Below, piece by piece: positions 15,460-24,432 of a stretch of 44,625 nucleotides of DNA. The DNA comes from Paucimonas sp. (GTDB taxonomy: Bacteria; Pseudomonadota; Gammaproteobacteria; Pseudomonadales; Pseudomonadaceae). The stretch covers positions 1 to 44,625 of the forward strand of contig JAIRVG010000068.1 in the NCBI GenBank assembly GCA_031253995.1. Direction: 5' to 3'. Position 1 is the stretch's first letter. Each line of letters begins with the position of its first letter. The translations under genes were made by a program, and so were the position numbers. Below the pieces are notes generated by a model, which searched no databases, was not told the DNA's origin, and saw only the letters and a program-made list of their open reading frames with translations.

Positions 15460-16448
15460 CGCCCTTCGCCTACAGCAAGCCCACGACCATCGAACGCGCC
15501 TTGCAGCAGGTCGGACCCCATGCGCGCTTCATCGCCGGAGGCACCAACCTGCTGGACCTGATGAAGGAAAACGTCGAGCACCCGGCGCAACTCATCGACA
15601 TCACCGCGCTGCCTCTGCGCGACGTCACCCGCACATCCGACGGCGGTCTGTCGATCGGCGCCCTTGTGAGCAACGCCGATCTGGCCTGGCACCCCGAAAT
15701 CGAAAGCCGCTACCCGCTGCTGGCCCAGGCCATCCTCGCCGGGGCCTCGCCACAGCTGCGCAACATGGCCAGCACCGGCGGCAACCTGTTGCAGCGCACT
15801 CGCTGTCATTACTTCTACGACGCCGCCGTGCCGTGCAACAAACGCCAGCCGGGCAGCGGCTGTCCGGCGCGGGACGGGCTCAATCGGCAGCACGCCATCC
15901 TTGGCGCCAGTGAGCATTGCGTGGCGGTGCATCCCTCGGACCTGTGCGTGGCATTGGCGGCGCTGGAGGCCAGGGTGCAGGTGCGCGGCAAACAGGGCGA
16001 GCGCCATATTCCTTTCGCCGATTTCCACCGCCTGCCGGGCACGACGCCACAGCGCGACAACTGCCTGGGCGAGGATGAACTGATCGTCGCCATCGAACTG
16101 CCGCCGCCACGCTTTGCCGGTAGTTGCCGCTACCTGAAGATCCGCGACCGGGCGTCCTATGCCTTTGCCCTGGTTTCGGTGGCGGCGGCGCTGGAAATGG
16201 ATGAGCAGCAGAACGTGGTCGACATGCGCGTGGCGCTCGGCGGCGTGGCCCACAAGCCATGGCGCGACCCGGCGCTGGAACGCTCGATGCACGGCCGTCC
16301 GGCCACGCGCGAAACCTGGGCGGTATTCGCCGATGCCTTGCTGCGCGAAGCCCGTCCGCTGGCGCACAACGGCTTCAAGCTGACCCTGGCGAAGAACGCC
16401 ATCATTCGCGTGCTCTGTCAGGCGCAGCACGGGGAGGACCAGCCATGA
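15456..16448 (+). CDS. PaoB/YagS-like FAD-binding subunit of a molybdenum hydroxylase
   Basis: Predicted 330-aa FAD subunit. The FAD-binding domain includes ARFIAGGTNLLDLM and ASTGGNLLQRTRC; the latter leads into an insert with cysteines in RTRCHYF and PCNKRQPGSGC, the arrangement that in E. coli PaoB holds an extra 4Fe-4S cluster. The CO-dehydrogenase flavoprotein C-terminal domain follows (about 220-325). Electrons leave here to an unknown acceptor. Both ends overlap neighbours as ATGA, so the three subunits are translationally coupled. Confidence 0.92.
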   Translation: MTPFAYSKPTTIERALQQVGPHARFIAGGTNLLDLMKENVEHPAQLIDITALPLRDVTRTSDGGLSIGALVSNADLAWHPEIESRYPLLAQAILAGASPQLRNMASTGGNLLQRTRCHYFYDAAVPCNKRQPGSGCPARDGLNRQHAILGASEHCVAVHPSDLCVALAALEARVQVRGKQGERHIPFADFHRLPGTTPQRDNCLGEDELIVAIELPPPRFAGSCRYLKIRDRASYAFALVSVAAALEMDEQQNVVDMRVALGGVAHKPWRDPALERSMHGRPATRETWAVFADALLREARPLAHNGFKLTLAKNAIIRVLCQAQHGEDQP

Positions 16449-18616
16449 ACAAACCCCTCAGCGGCCAGGCCCTCGACCGCGTCGACGGTCCGGCCAAGGT
16501 CACCGGCAGTGCCCGTTATGCCGGTGAGTTTCCCGATGAAGGCCTGCTCTACGGCAGCGTGGTCAACAGCCATGTGGCCCGCGGCCGTATCCGCCATATC
16601 GATTGCGACGCGGCGCTGGCCGTTCCCGGCGTGGTCGCGGTGCTGCACCACCTCAACCGGCCGCCCATGGCCGGTGACGACGAATCCTACGAGGACGCCG
16701 ACGCGGCGCACGGCCAACCCTTCCGCCCGCTGTTCAACGACCGCGTACTGTACAGCGGGCAGCCCCTGGCACTGGTGATCGCCACCAGCCTTGAGCTGGC
16801 CCGCCATGCCGGCTCGCTGCTACGGATCGAGATCGAGACGGCGCCGCACCAGACCGACCTGCTGGCTGCTCTCGACCAGGCCCACGACGCCCCGGCGGAG
16901 CTGCCCAAGCCACGGGGCGACTTCGACGCCGCCTTCGCGGCCGCGTCGTTCCAGGTCGATGCCACCTACAGCACCCCCAACGAACACCACAACCCTATGG
17001 AGCCCCATGCCTCGACCGTGTTCTATCAGGCCGATGGCAGCCTGCATGTCCATGACAAGACCCAGGGCACGCAGAACAGCCAGGACTACCTGCACAAGGT
17101 CTTCGGCCTGCCCAAGGACCGTGTGCGGGTATGCGCGGCCTATGTCGGTGGCGCCTTCGGTTCCGGGTTGCGTCCGCAGTACCAGTTGACCCTGGCGGTG
17201 ATGGCGGCGCTGCAACTGCGGCGTTCGGTGCGGGTGACCCTGACCCGGCAGCAGATGTTCACCTTCGGCTACCGGCCGCGCACCGTGCAGCGACTGCGCC
17301 TGGGAGCTGACCAACAGGGCCGGCTGCAGGCGATCCACCACGAGGTGACCGCGCAAACCTCGCGCTTCGAGGATTTCACCGAGCACCTGGTGGAATGGGC
17401 CGGCATGCTCTATCGCTGCGACAACGTCGCCACGGCCTATCGCCTGGTGCCGCTGGATGTGTACACGCCGCTGGACATGCGCGCGCCCGGCGCGGCGTCC
17501 GGGGTGATCGCGCTGGAGTGCGCCATGGACGAGCTGGCGGAAAACCTCGGCATGGACCCGCTGGACCTGCGCCGGATCAACTTCGCCGACAGCAATGGCA
17601 ACGAGGGCAAGCCCTATTCGAGCAAGGCCCTGCTGGACTGCTACGCCCAGGGCGCGCTGCGCTTCGGCTGGCACCAGCGCGATCCGCAGCCGCGCAGCAT
17701 GCTCGACCACGGTGAACTGATCGGCTGGGGCATGGCCGGCGGTGTCTGGGAGGCGCTGCAGATGAAGGCCAGCGCCCGGGCGCGGCTGGATGCCGACGGC
17801 CATCTGTGGGTGAGCAGCGCGACCACCGATATCGGCACCGGCACCTACACGGTGATGACGCAGATTGCCGCCGACGCCGCCGGCATGGACCTGCGCGAGG
17901 TGACGTTCCAGCTGGGTGACAGCAGCCTGCCGACGGCGCCATTGCAGGGTGGCTCGTTCACCGTCTCGTCGGTGGGTTCGGCGGTGCGTCAGGCCTGCCA
18001 GGCATTGCGCGGCAAGCTGGTGGCGCAGATGAAGGCGCGCTATCCGGAACTGGTCGATAACGAGGCCGAGGACTTCGAGATCCGCGCCGGGCAGGTACAT
18101 GTCGGGGCCAGCGTCTATCCGCTGGACGAGCTGGAAGCACGGGTCGATGCCGAACCCTCGGCCAGCCGCCAGGGCTTTGCCTGCGCGACCCATTCGGCGG
18201 TGTTCGTCGAAGTGCGGATCGACGAGGCGCTGGGCACCTTGCGGGTCAGTCGGGTGGTCAGTGCGGTGGCGGCAGGCCGGGTGATCAACCCGAAGACCGC
18301 GCGCAGCCAGATTCTCGGCGGGGTGGTGTGGGGGCTGGGGATGGCGCTGCACGAGGAAACCCAGGTCGATCATGCGCTGGGGCGCAACATGAACCACAAC
18401 CTGGCCGAGTACCACATTCCGGTGAATGCCGACATTGGCGAGATCGAGGTGATCTTCGTCGACGAGCCGGACGACATCGTCAACGAGCTGGGCTCGAAAG
18501 GCGTTGGCGAGATCGGCGTGGTCGGCGTCGCGGCGGCAGTGGCCAATGCGGTGCGGCACGCCACCGGGCGACGGCTGCGGGACTTCCCGCTGACGGTGGA
18601 GAAGCTGCTGGGCTGA
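16445..18616 (+). CDS. PaoC/YagR-like molybdopterin-binding catalytic subunit
   Basis: Predicted 723-aa catalytic subunit, near the size of E. coli PaoC (about 732 aa). The aldehyde-oxidase/xanthine-dehydrogenase a/b hammerhead domain occupies about 15-130 and the molybdopterin domain the rest, with GGAFGSGLRPQ, DMRAPGAASG and LQGGSFTVSSVGSA along the cofactor pocket. The expected catalytic glutamate is E689 in GVGEIG. The probable substrate is an aldehyde or N-heterocycle; specificity cannot be read. The start at 16445 overlaps the FAD subunit as ATGA; the long upstream in-frame extension is a shadow inside that gene. Confidence 0.92.
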   Translation: MNKPLSGQALDRVDGPAKVTGSARYAGEFPDEGLLYGSVVNSHVARGRIRHIDCDAALAVPGVVAVLHHLNRPPMAGDDESYEDADAAHGQPFRPLFNDRVLYSGQPLALVIATSLELARHAGSLLRIEIETAPHQTDLLAALDQAHDAPAELPKPRGDFDAAFAAASFQVDATYSTPNEHHNPMEPHASTVFYQADGSLHVHDKTQGTQNSQDYLHKVFGLPKDRVRVCAAYVGGAFGSGLRPQYQLTLAVMAALQLRRSVRVTLTRQQMFTFGYRPRTVQRLRLGADQQGRLQAIHHEVTAQTSRFEDFTEHLVEWAGMLYRCDNVATAYRLVPLDVYTPLDMRAPGAASGVIALECAMDELAENLGMDPLDLRRINFADSNGNEGKPYSSKALLDCYAQGALRFGWHQRDPQPRSMLDHGELIGWGMAGGVWEALQMKASARARLDADGHLWVSSATTDIGTGTYTVMTQIAADAAGMDLREVTFQLGDSSLPTAPLQGGSFTVSSVGSAVRQACQALRGKLVAQMKARYPELVDNEAEDFEIRAGQVHVGASVYPLDELEARVDAEPSASRQGFACATHSAVFVEVRIDEALGTLRVSRVVSAVAAGRVINPKTARSQILGGVVWGLGMALHEETQVDHALGRNMNHNLAEYHIPVNADIGEIEVIFVDEPDDIVNELGSKGVGEIGVVGVAAAVANAVRHATGRRLRDFPLTVEKLLG

Positions 18617-18622
18617 TGCCGG

Positions 18623-18793
18623 TCAGGCGATGAAATCTGCCGTGGTCGGCTCCGGCGCTGGCGGGTCCTGGCTCATGTCGGCGAGCACGGCCGCGGTGCA
18701 GACGCCCACCAGGCCGATACTGGCCAGGACGATTTCGCCCAGCAGCATGCCGACGACCAGAAGCAGCAGGGCGAGGCGAGGGAAGGTGAACAT
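18623..18793 (-). CDS. Small 56-aa membrane protein
   Basis: A short reading frame of 56 codons: MFTFPRLALLLLVVGMLL begins a hydrophobic stretch running to about residue 38, then a short acidic, proline-rich tail (SQDPPAPEPTTADFIA). GGGAG five to six bases upstream of the ATG at 18793 supports translation. It ends 7 bases from the PaoC-like stop on the opposite strand. A single- or double-pass inner-membrane peptide is likely; no family recognised. It could be missed by annotation because of its length. Confidence 0.6.
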   Translation of the reverse strand: MFTFPRLALLLLVVGMLLGEIVLASIGLVGVCTAAVLADMSQDPPAPEPTTADFIA

Positions 18794-18854
18794 GGCGGCT
18801 CCCAGCGGTGAAATGTTCCTGTAACAGGATATTGCCTGAGCCTTGCGAGGCAGC

Positions 18855-19451
18855 CTAGCCCCGCAGCAGGTTTTTCAAGGACTTGTCGAACTGGCGGAGG
18901 GCATCGGCCTGTACCGCCGGTTCCTCGTCGAGTTGGCGCATCAGGTCCGCCGGCTTGACGTCCTTGTGTGCGCTGCCTTGCGCCTGGCCGATGTAGGTCA
19001 GCTGGTTGTCGAAGAATCGCGCCACCACCCGGGCCTGGATCGCTTCGTTGCCGGCATTGGCCAGTTGGCTCTGGGCATCGAGCAGGACGATGACGTCGGG
19101 GCGGTCGGCGAGCAGGGTGTCGAGGTCGTCGTAGAAGGTGACTTCGGCAAACTGCTGCGACAGCGAGTTGGCCAGCCAGTTGTAGGCCTGGGTGCCGCCG
19201 AGGGTCGCGACCGGGGTGGTGCGGGGTACGTTGCTGGTGGCCTGGTCCCGATGGCGTTGCAGGTAGTCGAGGGTCGCGGCGGCATTGCGGCCGAGCAGCA
19301 CTGCTACTTGCTGGCCGCGATCCAGGGTCACGTGGGAAAGCTCGGTGGCGGTGTAGAAGTGGCCGTCGGGTTGCGCCGGGGTGCCAGTGGCGGCACAGCC
19401 GGTGAGGGAGGCCAACAGTGCGAGCAGGGCGGCGAGCATGCCGGTTTTCAT
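18855..19451 (-). CDS. Putative lipoprotein of unknown function
   Basis: Predicted 198-aa envelope protein. The N-terminus MKTGMLAALLALLASLTGC is a lipoprotein signal with lipobox L16-T-G-C19; the residue after the acylated cysteine is alanine, so outer-membrane sorting is likely. The mature part contains an alpha/beta pattern (QVAVLLGRNAAATL, TFYDDLDTLLADRPDVIVLLD) rather like the periplasmic part of small Pseudomonas lipoproteins of unknown role. It is followed by the 56-aa gene on the same strand after 61 bases. Confidence 0.72.
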   Translation of the reverse strand: MKTGMLAALLALLASLTGCAATGTPAQPDGHFYTATELSHVTLDRGQQVAVLLGRNAAATLDYLQRHRDQATSNVPRTTPVATLGGTQAYNWLANSLSQQFAEVTFYDDLDTLLADRPDVIVLLDAQSQLANAGNEAIQARVVARFFDNQLTYIGQAQGSAHKDVKPADLMRQLDEEPAVQADALRQFDKSLKNLLRG

Positions 19452-19601
19452 GATGGGTTCCTTGGCGAGGTGGGGAATGGCGCTATCTTCTTCGCACCGC
19501 CTGGCTTGGGGAACTTGATGGCAACGATGGTGGGTATTGATGGGATCGATAGGTGCGAGCTCTCGGAGAACAACACATGACTCATTGATTTAATGGGGAC
19601 G

Positions 19602-19754
19602 GCGTGGGAGCGGATTCATCCGCGATTGGCCGCGAAGCGGCCATAAAACCTGAGTCCGCGGTGTGTCAGGAGAACTCGGGATTCAGGGTTTACGACGGCT
19701 TCGCCGCCGATCGCGGATGAATCCGCTCCCACGAGCGCGGCGCACTTGCGGTCT
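19602..19754 (+). repeat. REPIN copy 2 (GTGGGAGCGGATTCATCC class)
   Basis: Second copy of the unit at 115-263 with the same orientation, the same AAAACCTGAG/CTCAGG loop and the same trailing GCGCACTTGCGGTCT word. It is preceded at 19575-19592 by ACATGACTCATTGATTTA, which also flanks copy 3. It fills most of the 329-base gap between the lipoprotein gene and xdhC; nothing else is visible there. Confidence 0.85.
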
Positions 19755-19780
19755 CCCACAAGGTCCGCGTCTGACCAGCC

Positions 19781-20803
19781 TCATCCGACTTGCGCCACAC
19801 CGTCCAACTGCTGCTTCGCCGCCACCACCGACAATGCCCGCGGCAGCGCCACCTCGTTCTTCTCCGCCAGAATCTCGGCCATCACACTCACCGCAATCTC
19901 CGCCGGCGTCTTGCTGCCGATATAGATCCCGATCGGCCCATGCAGGCGCTTGAGCGACGCTGGCGTCTCGCCAAAATGCTCGATCAAGCGGTCCCGTCGG
20001 CTCTGGCTGTTGCGTCGCGAGCCGATGGCGCCGATGTAGAACGCCGGGCTGTGCAGCGCTTCGAGCAGGGCCAGGTCGTCCAGCCTGGGATCATGGCTGA
20101 CGGCGATGATGCAAGTGCGCACATCCGGGGCGAAGGCGCGAACCACGTCGTCGGGCATGCCGACCAGGTGCTCCACGCCATCGACCTTCCAGGCCTCCAT
20201 GTACTCCGGCCTCGGGTCGCAGACGCTGACCTTGAAACCGTTGAACGTGGCCATGGTGGCAAGGTACTCGGCCAGCGCGCCGGCTCCGATCAGGAGCATG
20301 CGGTAGCCGGGGCCCAGGGTGTTGACCAAGCTGGTCGGGTGGAAGCTGAAGCGCTCCGGCGAATCTGTGGTTTCCAGGCTGACCCGGCCGCTGGCGAGAT
20401 CCAGGTGGCGGCGCACCAGGTGGCCGTTCTCCAGGTGATGCAGCAACTCGCCGAGGCTGTCCGCCGCCGGGGCGAATTCGAGCACCAGCTCCAGCGTACC
20501 GCCGCAGGGCAGGCCGAAGCGGTGGGCCTCGGCGGCATCGATGCCGTAGCGCACCAGGCGCGGGGTGTCGCTGGGCAGGCCGGGGCCTTGGTAGGCCGTG
20601 GTGTAGCAGTGGATCAGGTCGTCCTCGATGCAGCCGCCGGACACGCTGCCCACCACCCGGCCATCGTCGCGCAGGGCCATCATCGAGCCCACCGGGCGAG
20701 GGGATGAGCCCCAGGTGCGCACCACGGTGGCAAGCAGGGCGCGGTGGCCGTGGGTGAGCCAGTCGTGGAGGGTGCGCAGGACCAGGAGGTCGATGCTTTC
20801 CAT
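19781..20803 (-). CDS. xdhC: XdhC-family molybdenum cofactor maturation protein
   Basis: Predicted 340-aa cytoplasmic protein. The N-terminal XdhC/CoxI domain has ATVVRTWGSSPRPVGSMM and GSVSGGCIEDDL (with the conserved cysteine), and the C-terminal Rossmann-like XdhC domain (about 165-320) has RMLLIGAGALAEYL and IGSRRNSQSRRDRL. XdhC proteins bind and help sulfurate the molybdenum cofactor and insert it into the catalytic subunit. It lies 65 bases downstream of the cytochrome gene, at the 3' end of the IorAB-type operon. It may also serve the PaoABC-like enzyme. Confidence 0.92.
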   Translation of the reverse strand: MESIDLLVLRTLHDWLTHGHRALLATVVRTWGSSPRPVGSMMALRDDGRVVGSVSGGCIEDDLIHCYTTAYQGPGLPSDTPRLVRYGIDAAEAHRFGLPCGGTLELVLEFAPAADSLGELLHHLENGHLVRRHLDLASGRVSLETTDSPERFSFHPTSLVNTLGPGYRMLLIGAGALAEYLATMATFNGFKVSVCDPRPEYMEAWKVDGVEHLVGMPDDVVRAFAPDVRTCIIAVSHDPRLDDLALLEALHSPAFYIGAIGSRRNSQSRRDRLIEHFGETPASLKRLHGPIGIYIGSKTPAEIAVSVMAEILAEKNEVALPRALSVVAAKQQLDGVAQVG

Positions 20804-20868
20804 GGTGTGCCTCTGTCAAATGGAACTGTTGTTTGGACTGCTGATAGGGCTTGGCAGTGCCATTTCCC

Positions 20869-22188
20869 TCAGCGCATCCGCAACACGATCGGATTCGGGC
20901 TCGCCGGATCCGTTTTCTTGCGCAATTCCTTCACCGCCTCGACCTCCACCGTGCCGCCCCGATTGCCCCATTGGGTCCGCACGAAGCTCAGCACCTCGGC
21001 AATCTCCCGGTCGCTCATCTGCGCGCGAAACGCCGGCATCCGGTAGGCATCCGGCACCCCGGCCGCGACCACCCGTTGCGAACCGTTCAGGGTGATGTTG
21101 ATGCTCGACGCGTTCTCCCTGGCCATGGACGATGACGCCCCCGCCAGTGGCGGCATCCACTCGCCCTGACCGCGTCCATCCGTTCCATGACAGGTCGCAC
21201 AGCGCACCGCATAGGCATGGGCTCCCGGCGCATCGGCCCTGGCCTCCTGGTACTGCCATGGCGGCCCGTCCCGCTGTGGATCTCCGGGCAGCGATTTCAG
21301 GTAGCGGGCAATCGCCGCCAGGTCCTCGTCGGTCATGAACTGCGTGGAATTGTTGAATGCCTCGGTCATCGAGCCGAACACCACCGCATGCACGTTGCGC
21401 CCGGTCTTGAGGAACTGCGCGATCTCGCCTTCGCTCCAGCGTCCCAGCCCGGTGTTCGGGTCGGCGCGCAGGCTCGGGGCGTACCAGCCATCCAGCAGGG
21501 CGCCGGACAGGTACGCCGGCTTGCTCGCGTCCAGGGCCTTCTCGTTGAACGCCAGCCCGCGCGGCGTGTGGCAGCTGCCGCAGTGCCCCGGCCCCTCGAC
21601 GATGTAGGCGCCGCGATTCCATAGCGGGTCCTTTCCGGCCTGCGCGACATAGGGCGAGGACGTGCTGAACAAGGCGTTCCACATCGCGATGGGCCAGCGC
21701 AGGTTCAGCGGCCAGGGAATCTCCCCGGGCTCGTTGGGCTGCGCCGCCGGCTTCACGCCCTTGCTGAAGAAGGCGTACAACGCCCGCACATCGTCGTCGC
21801 TGAGCTTGGCATAGGACGGGTAGGGCATGGCCGGGTACAGCCGGGCGCCGTCCGCGCGCACGCCATGGCGCACGGCGCGATCGAAGTCGGCCAGGCTGTA
21901 GTTGCCGATGCCGTGCTCGCGGTCCGGGGTGATGTTGGTGGCGAAGATGCCGCCCAAAGGCGTGTCCATCTTCAGCCCGCCGGCGAACGGCTGGCCTTCC
22001 GGCAGGCTGTGGCAGGCCACGCAGTCGGCGAGGCGGGCGACATATTCGCCGCGCTGCACCAGTTGCCCGTCCGCCTCGCCCGTCTCTGCGGCGAAGGGTG
22101 AGGCGGGCGTGCGGGTCACGTACCAGGCCAGGACAGCGGCGAACAGCAGGCAGAGCACGGCCAGCGTGGTCAGTCGTCTTGCAGTCAT
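20869..22188 (-). CDS. Tri-haem cytochrome c subunit of a membrane-bound dehydrogenase
   Basis: Predicted 439-aa periplasmic, membrane-anchored cytochrome c. One N-terminal helix (about 8-25) is followed by three haem-binding motifs: CVACH 56-60, CGSCH 203-207 and CATCH 330-334. This is the three-domain cytochrome family that accompanies alcohol, gluconate and IorAB/AldFGH-type aldehyde dehydrogenases and passes electrons to ubiquinone or a terminal oxidase. It follows the molybdenum subunit after 12 bases, so it is the electron acceptor of that enzyme. The C-terminus is proline- and lysine-containing without a second anchor. Confidence 0.92.
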   Translation of the reverse strand: MTARRLTTLAVLCLLFAAVLAWYVTRTPASPFAAETGEADGQLVQRGEYVARLADCVACHSLPEGQPFAGGLKMDTPLGGIFATNITPDREHGIGNYSLADFDRAVRHGVRADGARLYPAMPYPSYAKLSDDDVRALYAFFSKGVKPAAQPNEPGEIPWPLNLRWPIAMWNALFSTSSPYVAQAGKDPLWNRGAYIVEGPGHCGSCHTPRGLAFNEKALDASKPAYLSGALLDGWYAPSLRADPNTGLGRWSEGEIAQFLKTGRNVHAVVFGSMTEAFNNSTQFMTDEDLAAIARYLKSLPGDPQRDGPPWQYQEARADAPGAHAYAVRCATCHGTDGRGQGEWMPPLAGASSSMARENASSINITLNGSQRVVAAGVPDAYRMPAFRAQMSDREIAEVLSFVRTQWGNRGGTVEVEAVKELRKKTDPASPNPIVLRMR

Positions 22189-22200
22189 CGAGGACCTTCC

Positions 22201-24432
22201 TTAGCTGAAGCTGTAGCGCGACAGGGGCATGCTGCGGATGCGCTGGCCGGTAAGGTGGGCCACGGCATTGGCCACCGCCGGCGCCGTGGCCGGCAGCGGT
22301 GGTTCGCCGATGCCGCCCATTCTGGCGCCGCTCTCGATGATCTTGACGTGCACCCGGGCCATGCGTGACGCCGGCAGGATCGGGTACAGGTCGTAGTTGC
22401 GCGCCCGTGGCTTGCCGTCGATGTACACGGCTTCCTCCACCAGCGCCTGGGACAGCCCCAGGGCCACCGCGCCATTGACCTGGGCGTCGATGATCGCCGG
22501 GTTGACGATGCTGCCGGGGTCGATGGCCTGCCAGATGTCGTGGACCTTGACCTGGCCGTGCTCGATGGACACCTCGGCGATCACCGCTGCTTCCGAGCCG
22601 AAGGGAGAGGCCATGGCCACCCCCCGGGCGCGACGAGTGCCGTCCTCGGCAATGTAGGGCCCGCGTTTCCAGCCGCCGGACAGTTCAGCCACCGCATTGA
22701 GCAGGGTGGTCAGGCGCGGGTTGTCGCGCAGCAGTTTCAGGCGCAGCTCGAAGGGGTCGTGCTTGCCCTGGTCGGCCAGTTCGTCGAGGAAGGCTTCGTA
22801 GAAGAAGTCGTTCAGCGAGTTGCCCACCGAGCGCCAGTAACCGAGCATCGCCGGGCCTTTCACGTAGTTCTGGGCGATGCGCCGGTTGGCGATGGCGTAG
22901 GCCTTGCCGGCCAGGCCCTCGACGGCGGTGTTGTCGATCTTCTCTCCTTGCTTGCCGGCGATGGCTTCGGTCGGGCCTTCGGTGGCGCTGACCGCTTCCA
23001 GGGCTACGGGCAGGCCGTCCTGGTCCAGCGCGGCGCGGAACTTGACTACCGCCATGGGCCGCAGAACGTCGCGAACGAACTCTTCCTCGCGGCTCCAGAT
23101 CAGCTTGATCGGGCGCCCGGTGGCCTTGGCCAGCTCGATGGCCTGGGGATAGGGATTGGCGCTGTCGTAGAGGAAGTGCCGACCGAAGAAACCGCCGAGC
23201 AGCGGCGAGTGCAGGCTGATCTTTTCGGGATCGAGACCGGTGCGCTTGGCGATATCGGCGCGGAACATGTCCGGTGCCTGGTTCGGCAGCCAGACCTCCA
23301 GCGTGCCGTCCGGATTGAAACGGGCGGTGGCTGACGGCGGTTCGAGCTGGGCGTGGTTGAGGTACTGGTTGTGGTAGGTGGCTTCGACCTTGGTGGTGGC
23401 GCTGTTCCAGGCGCTGGCGAAATCGCCTTCCCTCTCCGCTTCACGGCCGGGGCCGGTTTGCGCCGCCAGATGCTCGCGATAAGCATCACTGGAAAAGTCC
23501 GCCGGCATGGCCCGCAGTTTCGAATCGGCGGCAGCTTCCTGCCAGTCCACTTGCAGCGCCTCGGCGGCGCGCTTGGCGTGCCACCAGCGTTCGGCGACCA
23601 CGGCCATGGCACCGGGCAGGCGATGCACGGAATGCACGCCCTTCATGGCCTTGACCTGCGCTTCGTTGCGCACGCTGCCCACGGTCATGCCCAGGCGCGG
23701 CGCGTGCTGCACGGCGGCGTGAAGCATGCCGTCGACCTTGATATCGATGCTGTACACGGCCTTGCCGGTGGATTTGTCGTAGGCATCGACGCGCTGCACC
23801 GGCTTGCCGATCCAGCGGAACTGGCTCGGGTCGCGCAGCGGCACGCTGTCGGCGTCCGGCACCGGCAGGTCCATGGCCCGCTGGGCCAGTTCGCCGTAGC
23901 CGAGGGATCGACCGGACGCCGCATGCAGCACCCGGCCGGGTTCGGTGCTCAGTTCGCCGACCGGCACCTTGAGTTGTTCGCTGGCTGCCTGCAGCAACAT
24001 GGCCCGGGCCAGGGCACCGAGCTTGCGCATGGTCGGGTAGCTGGTGCGCACCGACATGCTGCCGCCGGTGATGCGCATGCCGTTGTCCATCACCACGAAG
24101 GGTGGGCCGGCCGGCGCGGCTTCGACGATGAAGTGTGCGGGGTCGAGGTCCAGTTCTTCGCCGACGATCTGCGCCATGGCGGTGTAGATGCCCTGGCCGC
24201 CTTCCATGAACGAGCAGAGCAGGCGCACGCGACCGTCGGGGCGGATTTCCAGCAGGGCCGGGACCTTGATGCCGGGTGCCGCGGCACCGCTGGCGGCTTC
24301 GGCGCGGCTGAAGCCCAGCGGCAGGCCGCAGCCGAGGACCAGGGCACCGACTGCGGCACCGGCGCTGGCGAGAAGGAAGCGCCGGCGTGACAGGTTGACC
24401 GGTTCGCCCAGGGGCAACTGTTCAGTGCTCAT
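22201..24432 (-). CDS. IorB/AldH-like molybdopterin-binding catalytic subunit, Tat-exported
   Basis: Predicted 743-aa catalytic subunit. A twin-arginine signal is clear (S15-R-R-R-F-L, then a hydrophobic stretch ending SRAEA near residue 46), so the enzyme is periplasmic. The molybdopterin domain is of the isoquinoline 1-oxidoreductase beta type, with ITGGSMSVR, LLGGFFGRHF and MLGYWRSVGNS; the predicted catalytic glutamate is E710 in GIGEPPLP. Relatives oxidise aldehydes or N-heterocycles such as isoquinoline or nicotinate. The start at 24432 overlaps the 2Fe-2S gene by one base (TGATG); the upstream in-frame extension lies inside that gene. Confidence 0.9.
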   Translation of the reverse strand: MSTEQLPLGEPVNLSRRRFLLASAGAAVGALVLGCGLPLGFSRAEAASGAAAPGIKVPALLEIRPDGRVRLLCSFMEGGQGIYTAMAQIVGEELDLDPAHFIVEAAPAGPPFVVMDNGMRITGGSMSVRTSYPTMRKLGALARAMLLQAASEQLKVPVGELSTEPGRVLHAASGRSLGYGELAQRAMDLPVPDADSVPLRDPSQFRWIGKPVQRVDAYDKSTGKAVYSIDIKVDGMLHAAVQHAPRLGMTVGSVRNEAQVKAMKGVHSVHRLPGAMAVVAERWWHAKRAAEALQVDWQEAAADSKLRAMPADFSSDAYREHLAAQTGPGREAEREGDFASAWNSATTKVEATYHNQYLNHAQLEPPSATARFNPDGTLEVWLPNQAPDMFRADIAKRTGLDPEKISLHSPLLGGFFGRHFLYDSANPYPQAIELAKATGRPIKLIWSREEEFVRDVLRPMAVVKFRAALDQDGLPVALEAVSATEGPTEAIAGKQGEKIDNTAVEGLAGKAYAIANRRIAQNYVKGPAMLGYWRSVGNSLNDFFYEAFLDELADQGKHDPFELRLKLLRDNPRLTTLLNAVAELSGGWKRGPYIAEDGTRRARGVAMASPFGSEAAVIAEVSIEHGQVKVHDIWQAIDPGSIVNPAIIDAQVNGAVALGLSQALVEEAVYIDGKPRARNYDLYPILPASRMARVHVKIIESGARMGGIGEPPLPATAPAVANAVAHLTGQRIRSMPLSRYSFS

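Noticed and set aside
16259..16444. Upstream extension of the PaoC-like frame
   Set aside because: It lies within the FAD subunit gene; the ATG at 16445 gives the usual ATGA coupling and family length.
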